Source: Halopseudomonas maritima
GTDB taxonomy: Bacteria > Pseudomonadota > Gammaproteobacteria > Pseudomonadales > Pseudomonadaceae
Length of the DNA: 64,000 bases
NCBI RefSeq assembly: GCF_021545785.1
Contig: NZ_CP079801.1
Span: 2,356,001 to 2,420,000, forward strand
Reading direction: 5' to 3'
Position numbers and translations under genes: made by a program
Notes under the pieces: generated by a model
The model's database searches: none
Told to the model about the DNA's origin: nothing
The model's input: the letters and a program-made list of their open reading frames with translations, nothing else
Shown here: positions 16,800-25,736 of the stretch, piece after piece
Numbering within the stretch: position 1 is the stretch's first letter
Layout of the letters: each line of letters begins with the position of its first letter

Positions 16800-17704
16800 G
16801 CAGTCTCTCCTCGACTCGGCGGTTCGCCGACAACAGTGGTACGGAACATCTCGCGGCGCTTGCCAAAGTAGTCGGAAACGGGTTGATGCCAGACGCAGCG
16901 GTTGTCCCATATCGCCAGTGTGCCCGGCGTCCAGCGCATGCGGCAAGTAAAGGCTGGCGCAGCCGCTACGCTGAACAGGTAGTCGAGCAGTGGGCGAGAC
17001 TCTTCCGGCTTCATACCGGCGATGCCGAGGGTGTAGGCCGGGTTGGCGAACAGTACCTCACGACCGGTTTCCGGGTGGCGCGTGATCAGCGGATGGGTAC
17101 GCACATCCTCATCGACGGCCTTGCCGTAGTGGATGTTCATATTCTCGATGCCGTCGTTGTGACGGGCGTTGGGGCCGTAGCCAAACTCCGGGCTGTGGAT
17201 GCCGTCGAGCTGTTGCAGTAGGGCCCGCAGGGTCGGAGACAGCCACTCGCAGGCCAGATACATGTTGTTGAACAGTGTGTCGCCGCCGCTTTCAGGCACA
17301 TCGTGGCCGTACAGCAGGGTAAAGGCGGGCGGGCGCTCCTGAAAGGACCAGTCGCTGTGCCAAGCGCCACCAAACACGAACGGGTTGCCTTCGCCTGCTT
17401 CCTTGAGCACATGCACTACATGCGGGTGATCGGCCATGGGCTGAACATAGGGCTCCTTGCCGAATGCGCCAAAGCGCAGGGTGACGGCTTCCAACTGCTC
17501 GACGCTGAGGTTCTGGTCGCGGATGAACAGCACGCCGTGATCCATCAGCGCCAGGCGCAGCGCCGCCTGGCCGGCGTCACTGAGGTTGTTGAGGTCGATG
17601 CCATAGATATCGGCACCGAGCGAGCCGGCCACCGGCACACTGCGGAAATACTCGCTGGCGCGAGGCTGGTTGTTCTTTGCTGTGGTGTAGAAGAACTCGG
17701 GCAT
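16796..17704 (-). CDS. TauD/TfdA-family 2-oxoglutarate-dependent dioxygenase
   Basis: 302 residues from ATG 17704 (MPEFFYTTAKNNQP); an in-frame ATG further upstream would run into the divergent regulator's promoter. The family uses Fe(II) and 2-oxoglutarate to hydroxylate substrates such as taurine or aryloxyacetates. The Fe ligands are seen as HSD in GGAWHSDWSFQERPP (about residue 113), the distal His in CVWHQPVSDYFGKRREMFRT, and the 2-oxoglutarate-binding Arg in the same segment. It is the first gene of a two-gene unit with the MhpD-like protein and is divergent from an AraC regulator 129 bases away. The true substrate is not evident; taurine is unlikely because no transporter genes are nearby. 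Confidence 0.88.
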   Translation of the reverse strand: MPEFFYTTAKNNQPRASEYFRSVPVAGSLGADIYGIDLNNLSDAGQAALRLALMDHGVLFIRDQNLSVEQLEAVTLRFGAFGKEPYVQPMADHPHVVHVLKEAGEGNPFVFGGAWHSDWSFQERPPAFTLLYGHDVPESGGDTLFNNMYLACEWLSPTLRALLQQLDGIHSPEFGYGPNARHNDGIENMNIHYGKAVDEDVRTHPLITRHPETGREVLFANPAYTLGIAGMKPEESRPLLDYLFSVAAAPAFTCRMRWTPGTLAIWDNRCVWHQPVSDYFGKRREMFRTTVVGEPPSRGETA

Positions 17705-17832
17705 GGCTATCACCTGCGATCGTCTGTTTTGTTGTTGGTATCTGTGCTCTGCCAGGCAAGATTGCCTCTGCACAGCGATGCTATCCATGATAGTTTCTGC
17801 CATGACATGACAATAACTGCCACGGGGGTTGC

Positions 17833-18903
17833 ATGAACTGGCGTGAGGTGCGCGATGCCACCAATGTGCGCTATCTGCTTAGCACGGCCCGCAGCCTGGG
17901 GTGCTCGGTGGAAGCCTGTCTGCAGGGCAGTGGGCTGGATGAGGCGATGCTCGGTGCTGGGGGGCGGGTGCGGATACAGCGTTGGCAGGAGCTGGTTGTC
18001 ATTCGTAACCTGGTGGCGCTGCACCCTCAGCCGGGGTTGGGCATTCTGGTTGGTGGGCGTTACCAACTGACCAGTTTGGGGCTGCTGGGCTACACCATGC
18101 TGGCCTGTCGCAATCTGCATGAGGCGTTGCTGGTCAGCACCCAGTTTCGGGAGCTGACGCTGTCCATTTGCCCGGTGCAGGTGTTGCCGTTTGACGGTGG
18201 TGTACGCATGAGCCTGGATCGCAGCGTGCTGCCGCTGGATGCTCAGGATATGGTGGCCGAACGTGGGCTGGCGGTCTGGAAGCGGATTTTTGCGGAGCTG
18301 TTGCAGCGTCCGTTTGTACCGCTGCGGGTGGAGCTGTCGTTGTCGCGGCCAGCGCCCGCCGAGTACTACGAAGCTTACTTCGAGTGTCCGGTGGTCATGG
18401 GGGCCCCCAGCAACGCAGTGCTGGTTGCCGACGCCGACTTGATCAGTGAGCTGCCTCTGGCCAATGCGCTTACCCGAAACGCCTGTGCGGCGCTGTGCCG
18501 GCAGCTGTGCGATGGCCTGGAGGATGTGGTGTCGCCGTTGGCGCGCCAGGTGCTGCAGGTGCTGATCAGCCACTCAGGTGAGTTGCTGCGGGCTGCGGAG
18601 GTGGCAGCTTCCCTGGGCATCTCCGAACGCTCCCTGCATCGACGTCTGGCCGCCGAAGGGCAACCCTTTCGACAGCTCGACGAGCGGGTGCGCGAGCGCC
18701 TGGCCGAGCGCCTGCTAGGCGACAGCGATCTGGGGCTGGACGCCATCGCCGCCCAATTGGGCTACAGCGAAGCGGCCAGCTTCTCCCGCGCCTTCAAGCG
18801 CTGGACGGGCCTGGCACCGTCGCGCTGGCGCGCGGCCCAGCGCGAGGCAGCGCCGAGTCTGGACGCGCTGTCGCTGGCCGCCGGCCCGTCTCTGACCCGC
18901 TAG
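17833..18903 (+). CDS. AraC-family transcriptional regulator (Arabinose_bd type)
   Basis: 356 residues. The N-terminal ligand-sensing domain (about 15-200) is of the OruR/PF12625 type and the C-terminal AraC double helix-turn-helix is at about 235-335 (LGISERSLHRRLAAEGQPFRQLDERVRERLAERLL, then LGLDAIAAQLGYSEAASFSRAFKRWTGLAPSRWR). It is transcribed away from the dioxygenase/hydratase pair and is the obvious candidate regulator of that pair. GGGG before the ATG can act as ribosome binding site. The ligand is unknown. Confidence 0.88.
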   Translation: MNWREVRDATNVRYLLSTARSLGCSVEACLQGSGLDEAMLGAGGRVRIQRWQELVVIRNLVALHPQPGLGILVGGRYQLTSLGLLGYTMLACRNLHEALLVSTQFRELTLSICPVQVLPFDGGVRMSLDRSVLPLDAQDMVAERGLAVWKRIFAELLQRPFVPLRVELSLSRPAPAEYYEAYFECPVVMGAPSNAVLVADADLISELPLANALTRNACAALCRQLCDGLEDVVSPLARQVLQVLISHSGELLRAAEVAASLGISERSLHRRLAAEGQPFRQLDERVRERLAERLLGDSDLGLDAIAAQLGYSEAASFSRAFKRWTGLAPSRWRAAQREAAPSLDALSLAAGPSLTR

Positions 18904-19011
18904 CTGGATCGCAGTCGAGACAGTGGTTTATCTGCGTCTATACTGATTTGGTCGCCTGCACCAATGCAGGTGTCTCAGGTAGTCCACCGACGTTGGATAA
19001 GGAGTGTTTCT

Positions 19012-19350
19012 ATGGCGGGTTGGTTTGAATTGAGCAATAGCAAGGACGGGCAGTTTCGCTTTGTCCTGAAGGCGGGCAACGCCGAAACCATTTTGACCAG
19101 TGAACTGTACAAGGCGCGAGCCAGTGCCGAGAACGGCATCGCCTCGGTGCAGAAAAATTGCGCGGAGGATGGGCGCTATGAGCGCAAGGAAGCCAAGGAC
19201 GGGCGGCACTATTTCAATCTCAAGGCTGCTAACCATCAGGTGATCGGCAGCAGTCAGATGTATGCTTCCGCAGCCAGTTGCGAGAAGGGCATTGAGTCGG
19301 TGAAGAAGAATGGCAGCAGCACCGAGGTGAAGGACAAGACCGACGCCTGA
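19012..19350 (+). CDS. YegP family protein (DUF1508 repeat)
   Basis: 112 residues. It holds two tandem copies of the DUF1508 fold: GWFELSNSKDGQFRFVLKAGNAETILTSELY followed by ASAENGIASVQKN, and RKEAKDGRHYFNLKAANHQVIGSSQMY followed by SAASCEKGIESVKKN. Family members are small cytoplasmic proteins of unknown molecular role. ATG 19012 was chosen because AAGGAG lies 7 bases upstream; an upstream ATG would add 16 residues that do not belong to the fold. It is alone on this strand and converges with the TonB receptor gene. Confidence 0.9.
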   Translation: MAGWFELSNSKDGQFRFVLKAGNAETILTSELYKARASAENGIASVQKNCAEDGRYERKEAKDGRHYFNLKAANHQVIGSSQMYASAASCEKGIESVKKNGSSTEVKDKTDA

Positions 19351-19357
19351 GCCGGCT

Positions 19358-19395
19358 ACCGCTCCCCTCTGCGCGAACGCGCTGAAGGGAGCGGT
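19358..19395. terminator. Convergent-gene terminator hairpin
   Basis: ACCGCTCCC (19358-19366) pairs with GGGAGCGGT (19387-19395), with a further GCG/CGC stem inside the loop. It fills the 50 bases between the YegP stop and the receptor stop. No clear T-tract. Confidence 0.5.
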
Positions 19396-19400
19396 GCGCT

Positions 19401-21620
19401 CTAGAACGAGGTGCTGAGGCTGGTGTAGAAGGCTCTGCCCGGCTCGTTATAGGTGTAGGCGCCGGCCACGTTGCTGTTGCCCTCGCGGTACAGACGCTTG
19501 TCGAACAGGTTGCTGATGCCGGCGGTGACGCTCAGGTTGTCGCTGAAGGCGTAGCGTCCGCTGACACCCACCAGTGCATAGGGCGAGATCTCGCGGCGGG
19601 CATCGCCGGTCAGCACATTGCCCTGATAGTCGAGCTTGCCTGGGCTCTGCTTGCCGTACCAGGTGACGGTGGCCTGGGTTGATAGCGGCTGGCTGACCTG
19701 CCAGTCCAGCGTCGAGTTGATGGTGTACTCGGGGATGATCGACAGCGGCTCGCCGGTTTCGCGGTTCTCCGAACGCAGCATCCAGGTGAAGTTGGTGTTC
19801 CAGCTGACCTGCTGGCTTACCGGCACGTTCAGGGTGCCTTCCAGACCTTCGACGATGGCCTCGGGCACATTACTCCACTGGAACACATCCGCGTCGGCGT
19901 GGCTCGGGTTGCTGCCGCCGGTTGCGTTGCCGATTACTGTACGGCCGGATTCGATCTTGTCCTTGTAGTCGTTGCGGAACCAGGTCACGCCGGCCAGCCA
20001 GTCGCCGCGGCGGAATTCAATGCCGATTTCCTTGTTGATGCTGGTCTCGGCGTCCAGGTCCTCGTTACCCATCAGATAGCATGAGCCACCGCCGCCCCAG
20101 CAGCCGTTGCCGCGGCTGTAGAGCAGGTAGTTGGGGTTGCTCTGGTACAGGTTTGGCGCTTTGTAGGCGCGGGCAATGCCGGCCTTCAGGGTGAACTCGT
20201 CGTTGAGCGCCTGGGACAGGTTGAGCGAGGGGCTCCAGTTGCTGCCGGTCAGGCTGTGATGATCAAAGCGCAGGCCCGGTGTAAGGGTGGTGCCGGGCCG
20301 CAGCTCGATGTTGCTTTCGACAAACAGCGAGGCAATCTGGGCGTCGGTCTTGGTGTCGCGGTCGGTGCCGGAGAGGCCGGGCACCTCGCCACCTTCGGTG
20401 GTGGTTTGGGTGTTGGAGAAGGGGTCGTCCATGCGCTGGTCAACCCATTCGGCACCCAGCGTCAGCATCTGGTCGAGCCAACCGTTGAGCGGCAGGTTGA
20501 CTTCGCTGTGGGCGGTCAGGGTGTCCAGCTCGATGGTGCCAAAATCGGTGCTGATGATGCTGCCTTCCGGTCCGCCGGCCAGGCCTTCTTGCAGACGACG
20601 GTTGCGGGTGTTTTCGTACTGCAGATAGTTCAGCGTGCTGCCAAAGTCCCAGTCGCCGTGGTGGGTCACGGCGTAGGTCTGGCGATAGATGATGTTGGTT
20701 TCGCGGCCAAGCCAGGGGGAGCGCCGAGCTTCCAGTGCGGCTGAGTCGACGTTGTTCATGCTGTCGCCAGCGTAAATGTTGCCCTGGCGGCTGTAGCCGG
20801 CTTCCAGATCCAGCGTTTGGCGGTCGGTCAGCGCCCAGCTGAGCAGGCCGTTGATGTCCTTGTTACGCACGCCCTCGCGTCCCGCGGTGGCCTGATTGGG
20901 CACGGTGTGCCCGTCGTTGATGTCTGGATCATCCATCTCCGATTTGGCGACGTTACCGTACACGCGGTAGGACAGGTTGTCTGTCAGCGGGCCGCTCAAG
21001 CCAAAGTTGGCGCGTTCGCTACCGCCTTCTTGGTCATCCTGAGCGAAGCTTTTGTACAGCGTCAGGTTGCCGTGGTGCTCGGCCTGCGGGCCCTTGGTGA
21101 TGATGTTGACCACACCGCCGGCGGCGCCGTTGCCGTAGCGCGCGGCGGCCGGGCCGCGCAGTACTTCGATACGTTCGATCTGCTCGGCGGGCACCCAGTT
21201 GCTGTCCCCACGGGTGTCGCGGTCACCGCGCCAGCCGTAGCGCACTGAGTTGCGCGAGGTGACGGGCTTGCCGTCGACCAGAATCAGGGTGTTTTCCGGG
21301 CCCATGCCGCGGATGTCGATCTGCCGATTGTTGCCGCGAGCACCGGAGCCGCTGTTGCCGGTCAGGTTGACGCCGGGTTGTTTGCGCAACAGCTCGGCAA
21401 TGTCATTGGCGGGCGGTTGGCGGGCAATGTCCTCTGCGTCGATGATCGAGACGCCCGGCGCCTGCTTCAGTTCTTCCTGGGCGGTGGCAATCACGTCCAG
21501 GGTGTCCAGTTCAAGGGCGTCGTCAGTCTGTGCATGCGCGACGGGCAGTCCTAGCGCCAGTACCACGGCGGCGGCGAGTTGGCTGTGACGAAAGCTGGAA
21601 AGGTGGCGTACCTGGGTCAT
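19401..21620 (-). CDS. TonB-dependent siderophore receptor, FepA/PfeA type
   Basis: 739 residues from ATG 21620, chosen because AGAGGA precedes it and a clear signal peptide follows (LAAAVVLALGLPVAHA). The TonB box is in ELDTLDVIATA; the plug domain (about 40-165) has RQIDIRGMGPENTLILVDGKPVTSRNSVRYGWRGDRDTRGDSNWVP and ERIEVLRGPAAARYGNGAAGGVVNIITK, which is specific for the FepA/BfrA/PfeA catecholate receptor group. The rest is a 22-strand barrel ending in the terminal phenylalanine of SLSTSF, as needed for outer-membrane insertion. It should import ferric catecholate siderophores or related compounds made by others, since no synthesis genes are present. The divergent PchR-type regulator suggests substrate-induced expression. 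Confidence 0.92.
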   Translation of the reverse strand: MTQVRHLSSFRHSQLAAAVVLALGLPVAHAQTDDALELDTLDVIATAQEELKQAPGVSIIDAEDIARQPPANDIAELLRKQPGVNLTGNSGSGARGNNRQIDIRGMGPENTLILVDGKPVTSRNSVRYGWRGDRDTRGDSNWVPAEQIERIEVLRGPAAARYGNGAAGGVVNIITKGPQAEHHGNLTLYKSFAQDDQEGGSERANFGLSGPLTDNLSYRVYGNVAKSEMDDPDINDGHTVPNQATAGREGVRNKDINGLLSWALTDRQTLDLEAGYSRQGNIYAGDSMNNVDSAALEARRSPWLGRETNIIYRQTYAVTHHGDWDFGSTLNYLQYENTRNRRLQEGLAGGPEGSIISTDFGTIELDTLTAHSEVNLPLNGWLDQMLTLGAEWVDQRMDDPFSNTQTTTEGGEVPGLSGTDRDTKTDAQIASLFVESNIELRPGTTLTPGLRFDHHSLTGSNWSPSLNLSQALNDEFTLKAGIARAYKAPNLYQSNPNYLLYSRGNGCWGGGGSCYLMGNEDLDAETSINKEIGIEFRRGDWLAGVTWFRNDYKDKIESGRTVIGNATGGSNPSHADADVFQWSNVPEAIVEGLEGTLNVPVSQQVSWNTNFTWMLRSENRETGEPLSIIPEYTINSTLDWQVSQPLSTQATVTWYGKQSPGKLDYQGNVLTGDARREISPYALVGVSGRYAFSDNLSVTAGISNLFDKRLYREGNSNVAGAYTYNEPGRAFYTSLSTSF

Positions 21621-21692
21621 CGGCAGATTCCTCTGAGCGAGCGTAGGGAAAGACAGGGTCTGGACTGTGCTGGGCGTGAATGGCGTCGAATG

Positions 21693-21707
21693 CGCATTAT
21701 TAATGCG
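21693..21707. promoter_or_regulatory. Operator-like 7-1-7 palindrome upstream of the receptor
   Basis: CGCATTA-T-TAATGCG is a perfect 7-1-7 inverted repeat in the 209-base divergent region, 73 bases before the receptor start. The 7-1-7 geometry is that of Fur boxes, but base agreement with the Fur consensus is only partial; it could also be the site of the adjacent AraC regulator. Confidence 0.4.
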
Positions 21708-21829
21708 AACTATTTGCGTTTGCTGTGCACGGCGAGTAGTCTGCCACAGCGCCATGCAGGGGTGTTTTGCGTTGGCGTCAGCTTTCTTTGTCCGGCAGTC
21801 ATCTTTGGCGCGACGCCAGGGGGTAGCAG

Positions 21830-22795
21830 GTGAGTCATGGTCAGGATATGGTCGGTGCCAGTGATCTGGTACGGCGTATTGGCGCGCAGGTGCAGTTGTC
21901 TGCGCCACAGTCAGGCAACCAGCTGTTTCGCGGGCGCCTGAGCTGGCAGCGTCTGCGCTCGGGATTGTCACTGCATTGTTCCGATTGTGTCGAGCTGGAG
22001 GACTTTTCAACCAGCGTCGAGGTGGATCCCAAGCTCATTCTGGTGCTGTTCCTGCAGGGTCGCAGCGATGTCAGTTATGACGACCGCGCGCCGCGCTTTG
22101 ACCACCACGCTCGCCGCCCGGAGGGCATGGCGGTCACCCTGACCGAGCCGGCCACCTTCAGTCGCCGTGCGCGCCGTGGTCAGCATATCCGCAAGTTGGC
22201 AATCAGCATGACCCCTGACTGGTTTGAGGGCGGCGGGTTTGATGCCCAGCGCAGCCTGCAGGGACTGGTGGGCGGTGCCAACAGTCATCTGCGGGTGCAG
22301 CGCTGGCAGCCGTCGCCGCGGGCATTGGCGTTGGCCGAGGCGGCCATGCATCAGCAGACGGATAGTCCGCTGTTGGCGCACCTGCAGCAGGAGAGCCGCG
22401 CGCTGGAGCTGGCACACGAAGTGATTGCCGGGCTGACCGGCGAAGGTGTTGCCGTGCCGGATAGTCTGCGCCCGCACGAGCAGCGTCTGATTGCCCGGGT
22501 GCAGGACCTGCTGATCAGCGACACCGCGGACGGTTGGTCGCTGGGGCAGATCGCCCAAGAGGTTGGCACCAGCGCCAGCACCCTGCAGCGGCAGTTCAAG
22601 GCTGCTCAGGGTATGTCGCTGTTTGCCTGGCAGCGCCAGCGCAAGTTGCAGCAGGCGTTTGATGCGCTGGCAGCGGGCACCTTGTCTATCGAAGAGGCTG
22701 CCGTCCTGGCGGGATACGGCAGCGCGGCCAACTTTGCGACGGCGTTTCGGCGCGCGTTTGGCAGCACGCCACAGCAGGTCAGGCGCTTTCTTTGA
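21830..22795 (+). CDS. AraC-family regulator, PchR-like
   Basis: 321 residues. The start is taken as GTG 21830 because AGGGGG precedes it at good distance; an ATG six codons later lacks such a site. The N-terminal half carries the PchR-type cupin-like sensor (LILVLFLQGRSDVSYDDR), and the C-terminal AraC helix-turn-helix pair is at about 215-315 (WSLGQIAQEVGTSASTLQRQFKAAQGMSLFAWQRQRKL, LAGYGSAANFATAFRRAFGSTPQQVRRF). PchR relatives sense an incoming siderophore complex and switch on the matching receptor. Divergent orientation to the FepA-type receptor supports this role here. It ends 211 bases before the nickel operon. Confidence 0.88.
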   Translation: MSHGQDMVGASDLVRRIGAQVQLSAPQSGNQLFRGRLSWQRLRSGLSLHCSDCVELEDFSTSVEVDPKLILVLFLQGRSDVSYDDRAPRFDHHARRPEGMAVTLTEPATFSRRARRGQHIRKLAISMTPDWFEGGGFDAQRSLQGLVGGANSHLRVQRWQPSPRALALAEAAMHQQTDSPLLAHLQQESRALELAHEVIAGLTGEGVAVPDSLRPHEQRLIARVQDLLISDTADGWSLGQIAQEVGTSASTLQRQFKAAQGMSLFAWQRQRKLQQAFDALAAGTLSIEEAAVLAGYGSAANFATAFRRAFGSTPQQVRRFL

Positions 22796-22913
22796 TCTTC
22801 CTGCCCTTTATTGGTGCAAAAGATATCCTTCTGTTTGTTTTTGGTGCGTGCCGACGCTGCCAGCGGGTGCTTTGTGCGGCTGCAGGCCCCTGAAACAGTC
22901 ACTGAGGTACTTG

Positions 22914-22940
22914 GTGTGAACTTTGCTAATTTGTTCATAC
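22914..22940. promoter_or_regulatory. Candidate NikR operator
   Basis: GTGTGA-N15-TCATAC, 67 bases upstream of the TonB receptor that heads the metal operon. The E. coli NikR site is GTATGA-N16-TCATAC, so five of six bases of the left arm and all of the right arm agree, with one base less in the spacer. A nikR-type gene ends the same operon, which supports autoregulated metal uptake. Confidence 0.5.
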
Positions 22941-23006
22941 TGGTGCCCCGCCTGTCCTTGTACATGTGGCTGAGAGGTGCCGCGATCGCCCGTATAAGGA
23001 TGTCTC

Positions 23007-25001
23007 ATGCTGTTCCCCCGTCTCACGTCGTTAGCCGTTGTCCTGCTGATGCCGCTGCCGGTGCTGGCCACTTCTGAAGCCGTGTCGCTGGCCAGTATTA
23101 CCGTCAAGGGTCAGGCCATGGCCGACACGGCTGACCAGGCCTATTCGGTCACCCATTTGCACGCTGATGAAATTCGTAACGAGCATGTCGATCAGGTGCA
23201 GAGCTTGCTGCGCAAGGTGCCGGGCATGAATGTCAGCACGCTGGGGCTGCCGGGGGTGGCAGACAATATCTCGCTGCGTGGTTTTGGCGCTGGCGGGCAC
23301 GGTGGAGACATCGGCTTCGTGGTCGATGGCATTCCGCTCAACGAAGCCATGTCGCACGCCGATGGTTATGGCGACCTGAACGTCATCATTCCGTTGGAGC
23401 TGGAGCGCATCGACGTGCTGCGCGGCCCGGTCTCGGCGCTGTATGGCAACTACAACCGGGCCGGCACGGTCACGCTGCAGAGCCGCCGGGGCGGTGACTA
23501 CCGCGATCTGGACATCAGCGCGGCGGAGTTCGGCAAGCTGGACCTGCAGGCCGCCGGCGGCTTTGAGGCCGAGCGTCAGCGTTTTAACCTCGCAGTGCAG
23601 GCAGTCCATGATGATGGTTTTCGCAATCAGTCGCAGGCTGACAGGCAAACCCTGGCTGGGCGCTGGGCGCTGGATGTGAGCCCTGATCTGGAAGTCGCCT
23701 TGTCCACCCGCCTGCATCATGCCGAGGCAGACAACCCGTCCTATTTGCCTTATGCCGAGTATCGCCGCGACCCCTATGGCGTCTACAGCGAGGTGCAGAA
23801 CGACGGTAGCGAGAAGGACTTCAGAACCCTGCGTCTGGATGCCAACTACCAGCTGAGCGATGAGCTGCGCCTGTTGAGTTTTGTCTACCACACCAACCAG
23901 GACTTCAGCCGCTGGTTTACCCGCCCGCTCAGCGGTGTCTGGACCCAGCGCGAGGAAACCTATGATCGCGATGTGCTTGGCGGCGGCTTCAACCTCAATG
24001 GTGATAGCCAGCTGGCCGGCAAGACACTGACCTGGGTCACCGGCATCGAGACCTATCGTGAACGCACCGACTACCTGAAGTACGAAGACACCCAATACCG
24101 CCAGCGGGTCGGGTTGCCGGAGCTGGATCGTCGTTTCAGCCTGAATAACCTGGCGGCCTTCGGCGAGATGCAGTGGCAACTGCACCCGTTGTTCATGCCC
24201 AGCCTGGGCCTGCGCTGGGATCGGTTTACCGGCGACTGCGACCTGCAAGGTGCGCAAACCAGTACGGCGGACTGCCAGCGCATGTCGTCGGTCAGTCACA
24301 CCAGCCCCAAACTGGGCATTCGCTCGCAGCCGCTGGATTGGCTGGAGCTGCGTGGCAGCTGGGCCGAAGGCTTTGCCATCGCGCCGGATACCGCCAAGTA
24401 CGAGCTGGGCGCGGGCAGTGTGTCGCCCAACGTGTTCCGGCAGATTGAGCTGGGTATGACGCTGACATGGCGTGACCTGGGCCTTGATGTGGCGGCTTAC
24501 CGCATCGACTCCAGTGATGAAATTGGCCGCAACCCGGCCGGCGATTACGAGAACTTTGGCGAGACCCGCCGCCAGGGCGTGGAAGTGGCCGGCTACTGGT
24601 ATCTGACCGACAGCCTGGATGTGTCGCTGGCCTGGGCCACCGCTCAGTCGGAGATTCGCAAGCACCGCGACGCCAGTCTGGAGGGCAACCGGGTGACCGG
24701 GGTGCCCAGTCACACCACCACCGCGCAGCTTAACTGGCGCCCGCTGACGCACTGGGAAAGCAGCCTGACGCTGCGTGATATCGGTGATTACGCGGTCAAT
24801 GCCAGCAATCAGCTGGTCGATGGCGGCTACCGCGTGACCGACCTGACATTGGCCTACCAGTTTCCGGGCACCCCGGACTATCGCGCCTACCTGGCGGTGG
24901 AGAACCTGACCGACAAGGTCTATGCCTCCACGGTCTCCACCGTTGGGTATGCTTCCGGCGCGCCCCGTCGTGTCAGCCTGGGTATCCAGGCCCGTTTCTG
25001 A
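23007..25001 (+). CDS. TonB-dependent receptor of the nickel/cobalt uptake operon
   Basis: 664 residues. A signal peptide (LAVVLLMPLPVLA) leads to a TonB box (VSLASITVKGQ) and a plug domain (about 40-155: VQSLLRKVPGMNVSTLGLPGVADNISLRGFG, ERIDVLRGPVSALYGNYNRAGTVTLQSR). The barrel ends in IQARF with terminal Phe. The family imports metal chelates across the outer membrane with TonB energy. Substrate is inferred from context: it is the first gene of a collinear cluster encoding NikK, NikL, NikM, NikQ, NikO and NikR, so nickel or cobalt chelates are the likely cargo. AAGGA precedes the ATG. It follows a NikR-like dyad. Confidence 0.9.
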   Translation: MLFPRLTSLAVVLLMPLPVLATSEAVSLASITVKGQAMADTADQAYSVTHLHADEIRNEHVDQVQSLLRKVPGMNVSTLGLPGVADNISLRGFGAGGHGGDIGFVVDGIPLNEAMSHADGYGDLNVIIPLELERIDVLRGPVSALYGNYNRAGTVTLQSRRGGDYRDLDISAAEFGKLDLQAAGGFEAERQRFNLAVQAVHDDGFRNQSQADRQTLAGRWALDVSPDLEVALSTRLHHAEADNPSYLPYAEYRRDPYGVYSEVQNDGSEKDFRTLRLDANYQLSDELRLLSFVYHTNQDFSRWFTRPLSGVWTQREETYDRDVLGGGFNLNGDSQLAGKTLTWVTGIETYRERTDYLKYEDTQYRQRVGLPELDRRFSLNNLAAFGEMQWQLHPLFMPSLGLRWDRFTGDCDLQGAQTSTADCQRMSSVSHTSPKLGIRSQPLDWLELRGSWAEGFAIAPDTAKYELGAGSVSPNVFRQIELGMTLTWRDLGLDVAAYRIDSSDEIGRNPAGDYENFGETRRQGVEVAGYWYLTDSLDVSLAWATAQSEIRKHRDASLEGNRVTGVPSHTTTAQLNWRPLTHWESSLTLRDIGDYAVNASNQLVDGGYRVTDLTLAYQFPGTPDYRAYLAVENLTDKVYASTVSTVGYASGAPRRVSLGIQARF

Positions 25002-25025
25002 CCTCAGCGCATAAGGAGTTTGAAC

Positions 25026-25736
25026 ATGTTTTACCCCCTGCGCCGCCTGCTCGCGGCAACCAGTCTGGCCCTGCTCAGCCCCGTGGTCAGTGCCCATACC
25101 GTCTGGCTGGAAGCGACTGACAGCGCGACCGACTATGCGGTGCGCTTTGGCGGGCATGCCGGCGTGCTGGAGGAGTATCCGCCAGCCAAGCTGACCGAGG
25201 TTCGGGCCGTCGGCGGCGCAGGAGAGCCGATCGATGTTGCTCGTCAGGATCTGGCCGTCGGCGTCCAGTTGCAAAGCGCTGAGCCGGCCTCCCTGTTGAC
25301 CCTGACCTTCGACAACGGCATCTGGAGCCGTCTGCCCAATGGCCGCAGCGAGAACCTGCCGATGGATCAGGTGGAGGGCGCTGAATCGGCGGTCAACGCG
25401 ATCAAGTACCACAAGTACATTGCGCGCTGGGACGCACAGGCAACGCAGCCGCAGGGGCAGGCTTTCGAGTTGGTGCCGCTGGATGTAGAGGCGCCTGCCG
25501 CCGGTCAGCCGCTGCGCCTCAAGATACTGATCAACGGCCAGCCGACGCAGGGCATTGCCCTGGCCTTTGGCGAGGAAGGTGACGATGCTGTCAGTGACGC
25601 TGCGGGTGTGGCGGTGCTGACTGCCCGCAGGGGCGTCAATCGCATCTGGTCCGGCCAGCGGCTGGAGGTGGCGGACAACCCCGCTTACACCCAGCTGAGC
25701 ACCGAATACAGTCTGGTGTTCCATGCGCAGGATTGA
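25026..25736 (+). CDS. NikK-like DUF4198 periplasmic protein
   Basis: 236 residues from ATG 25026, 7 bases after AAGGAG. A signal peptide (LLAATSLALLSPVVSA) would be cleaved before His, giving a mature N-terminus HTVWLE; an exposed N-terminal His is typical for metal-binding proteins of this group. The remainder is a DUF4198 fold with GVALAF/AGVAVLTARRG beta-sandwich segments. NikK is an accessory of ECF nickel transporters in proteobacteria, thought to bind metal in the periplasm. It overlaps the next gene by 14 bases. The function is by family and position; direct metal ligands beyond the histidines cannot be assigned. Confidence 0.8.
   Translation: MFYPLRRLLAATSLALLSPVVSAHTVWLEATDSATDYAVRFGGHAGVLEEYPPAKLTEVRAVGGAGEPIDVARQDLAVGVQLQSAEPASLLTLTFDNGIWSRLPNGRSENLPMDQVEGAESAVNAIKYHKYIARWDAQATQPQGQAFELVPLDVEAPAAGQPLRLKILINGQPTQGIALAFGEEGDDAVSDAAGVAVLTARRGVNRIWSGQRLEVADNPAYTQLSTEYSLVFHAQD

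Noticed and set aside
22796..23006. Cobalamin or NiCo riboswitch in front of the TonB receptor and CbiM-like genes
   Set aside because: The 211-base leader has no B12-box or NiCo four-way junction signature that I can see; the NikR-like dyad explains regulation more simply.
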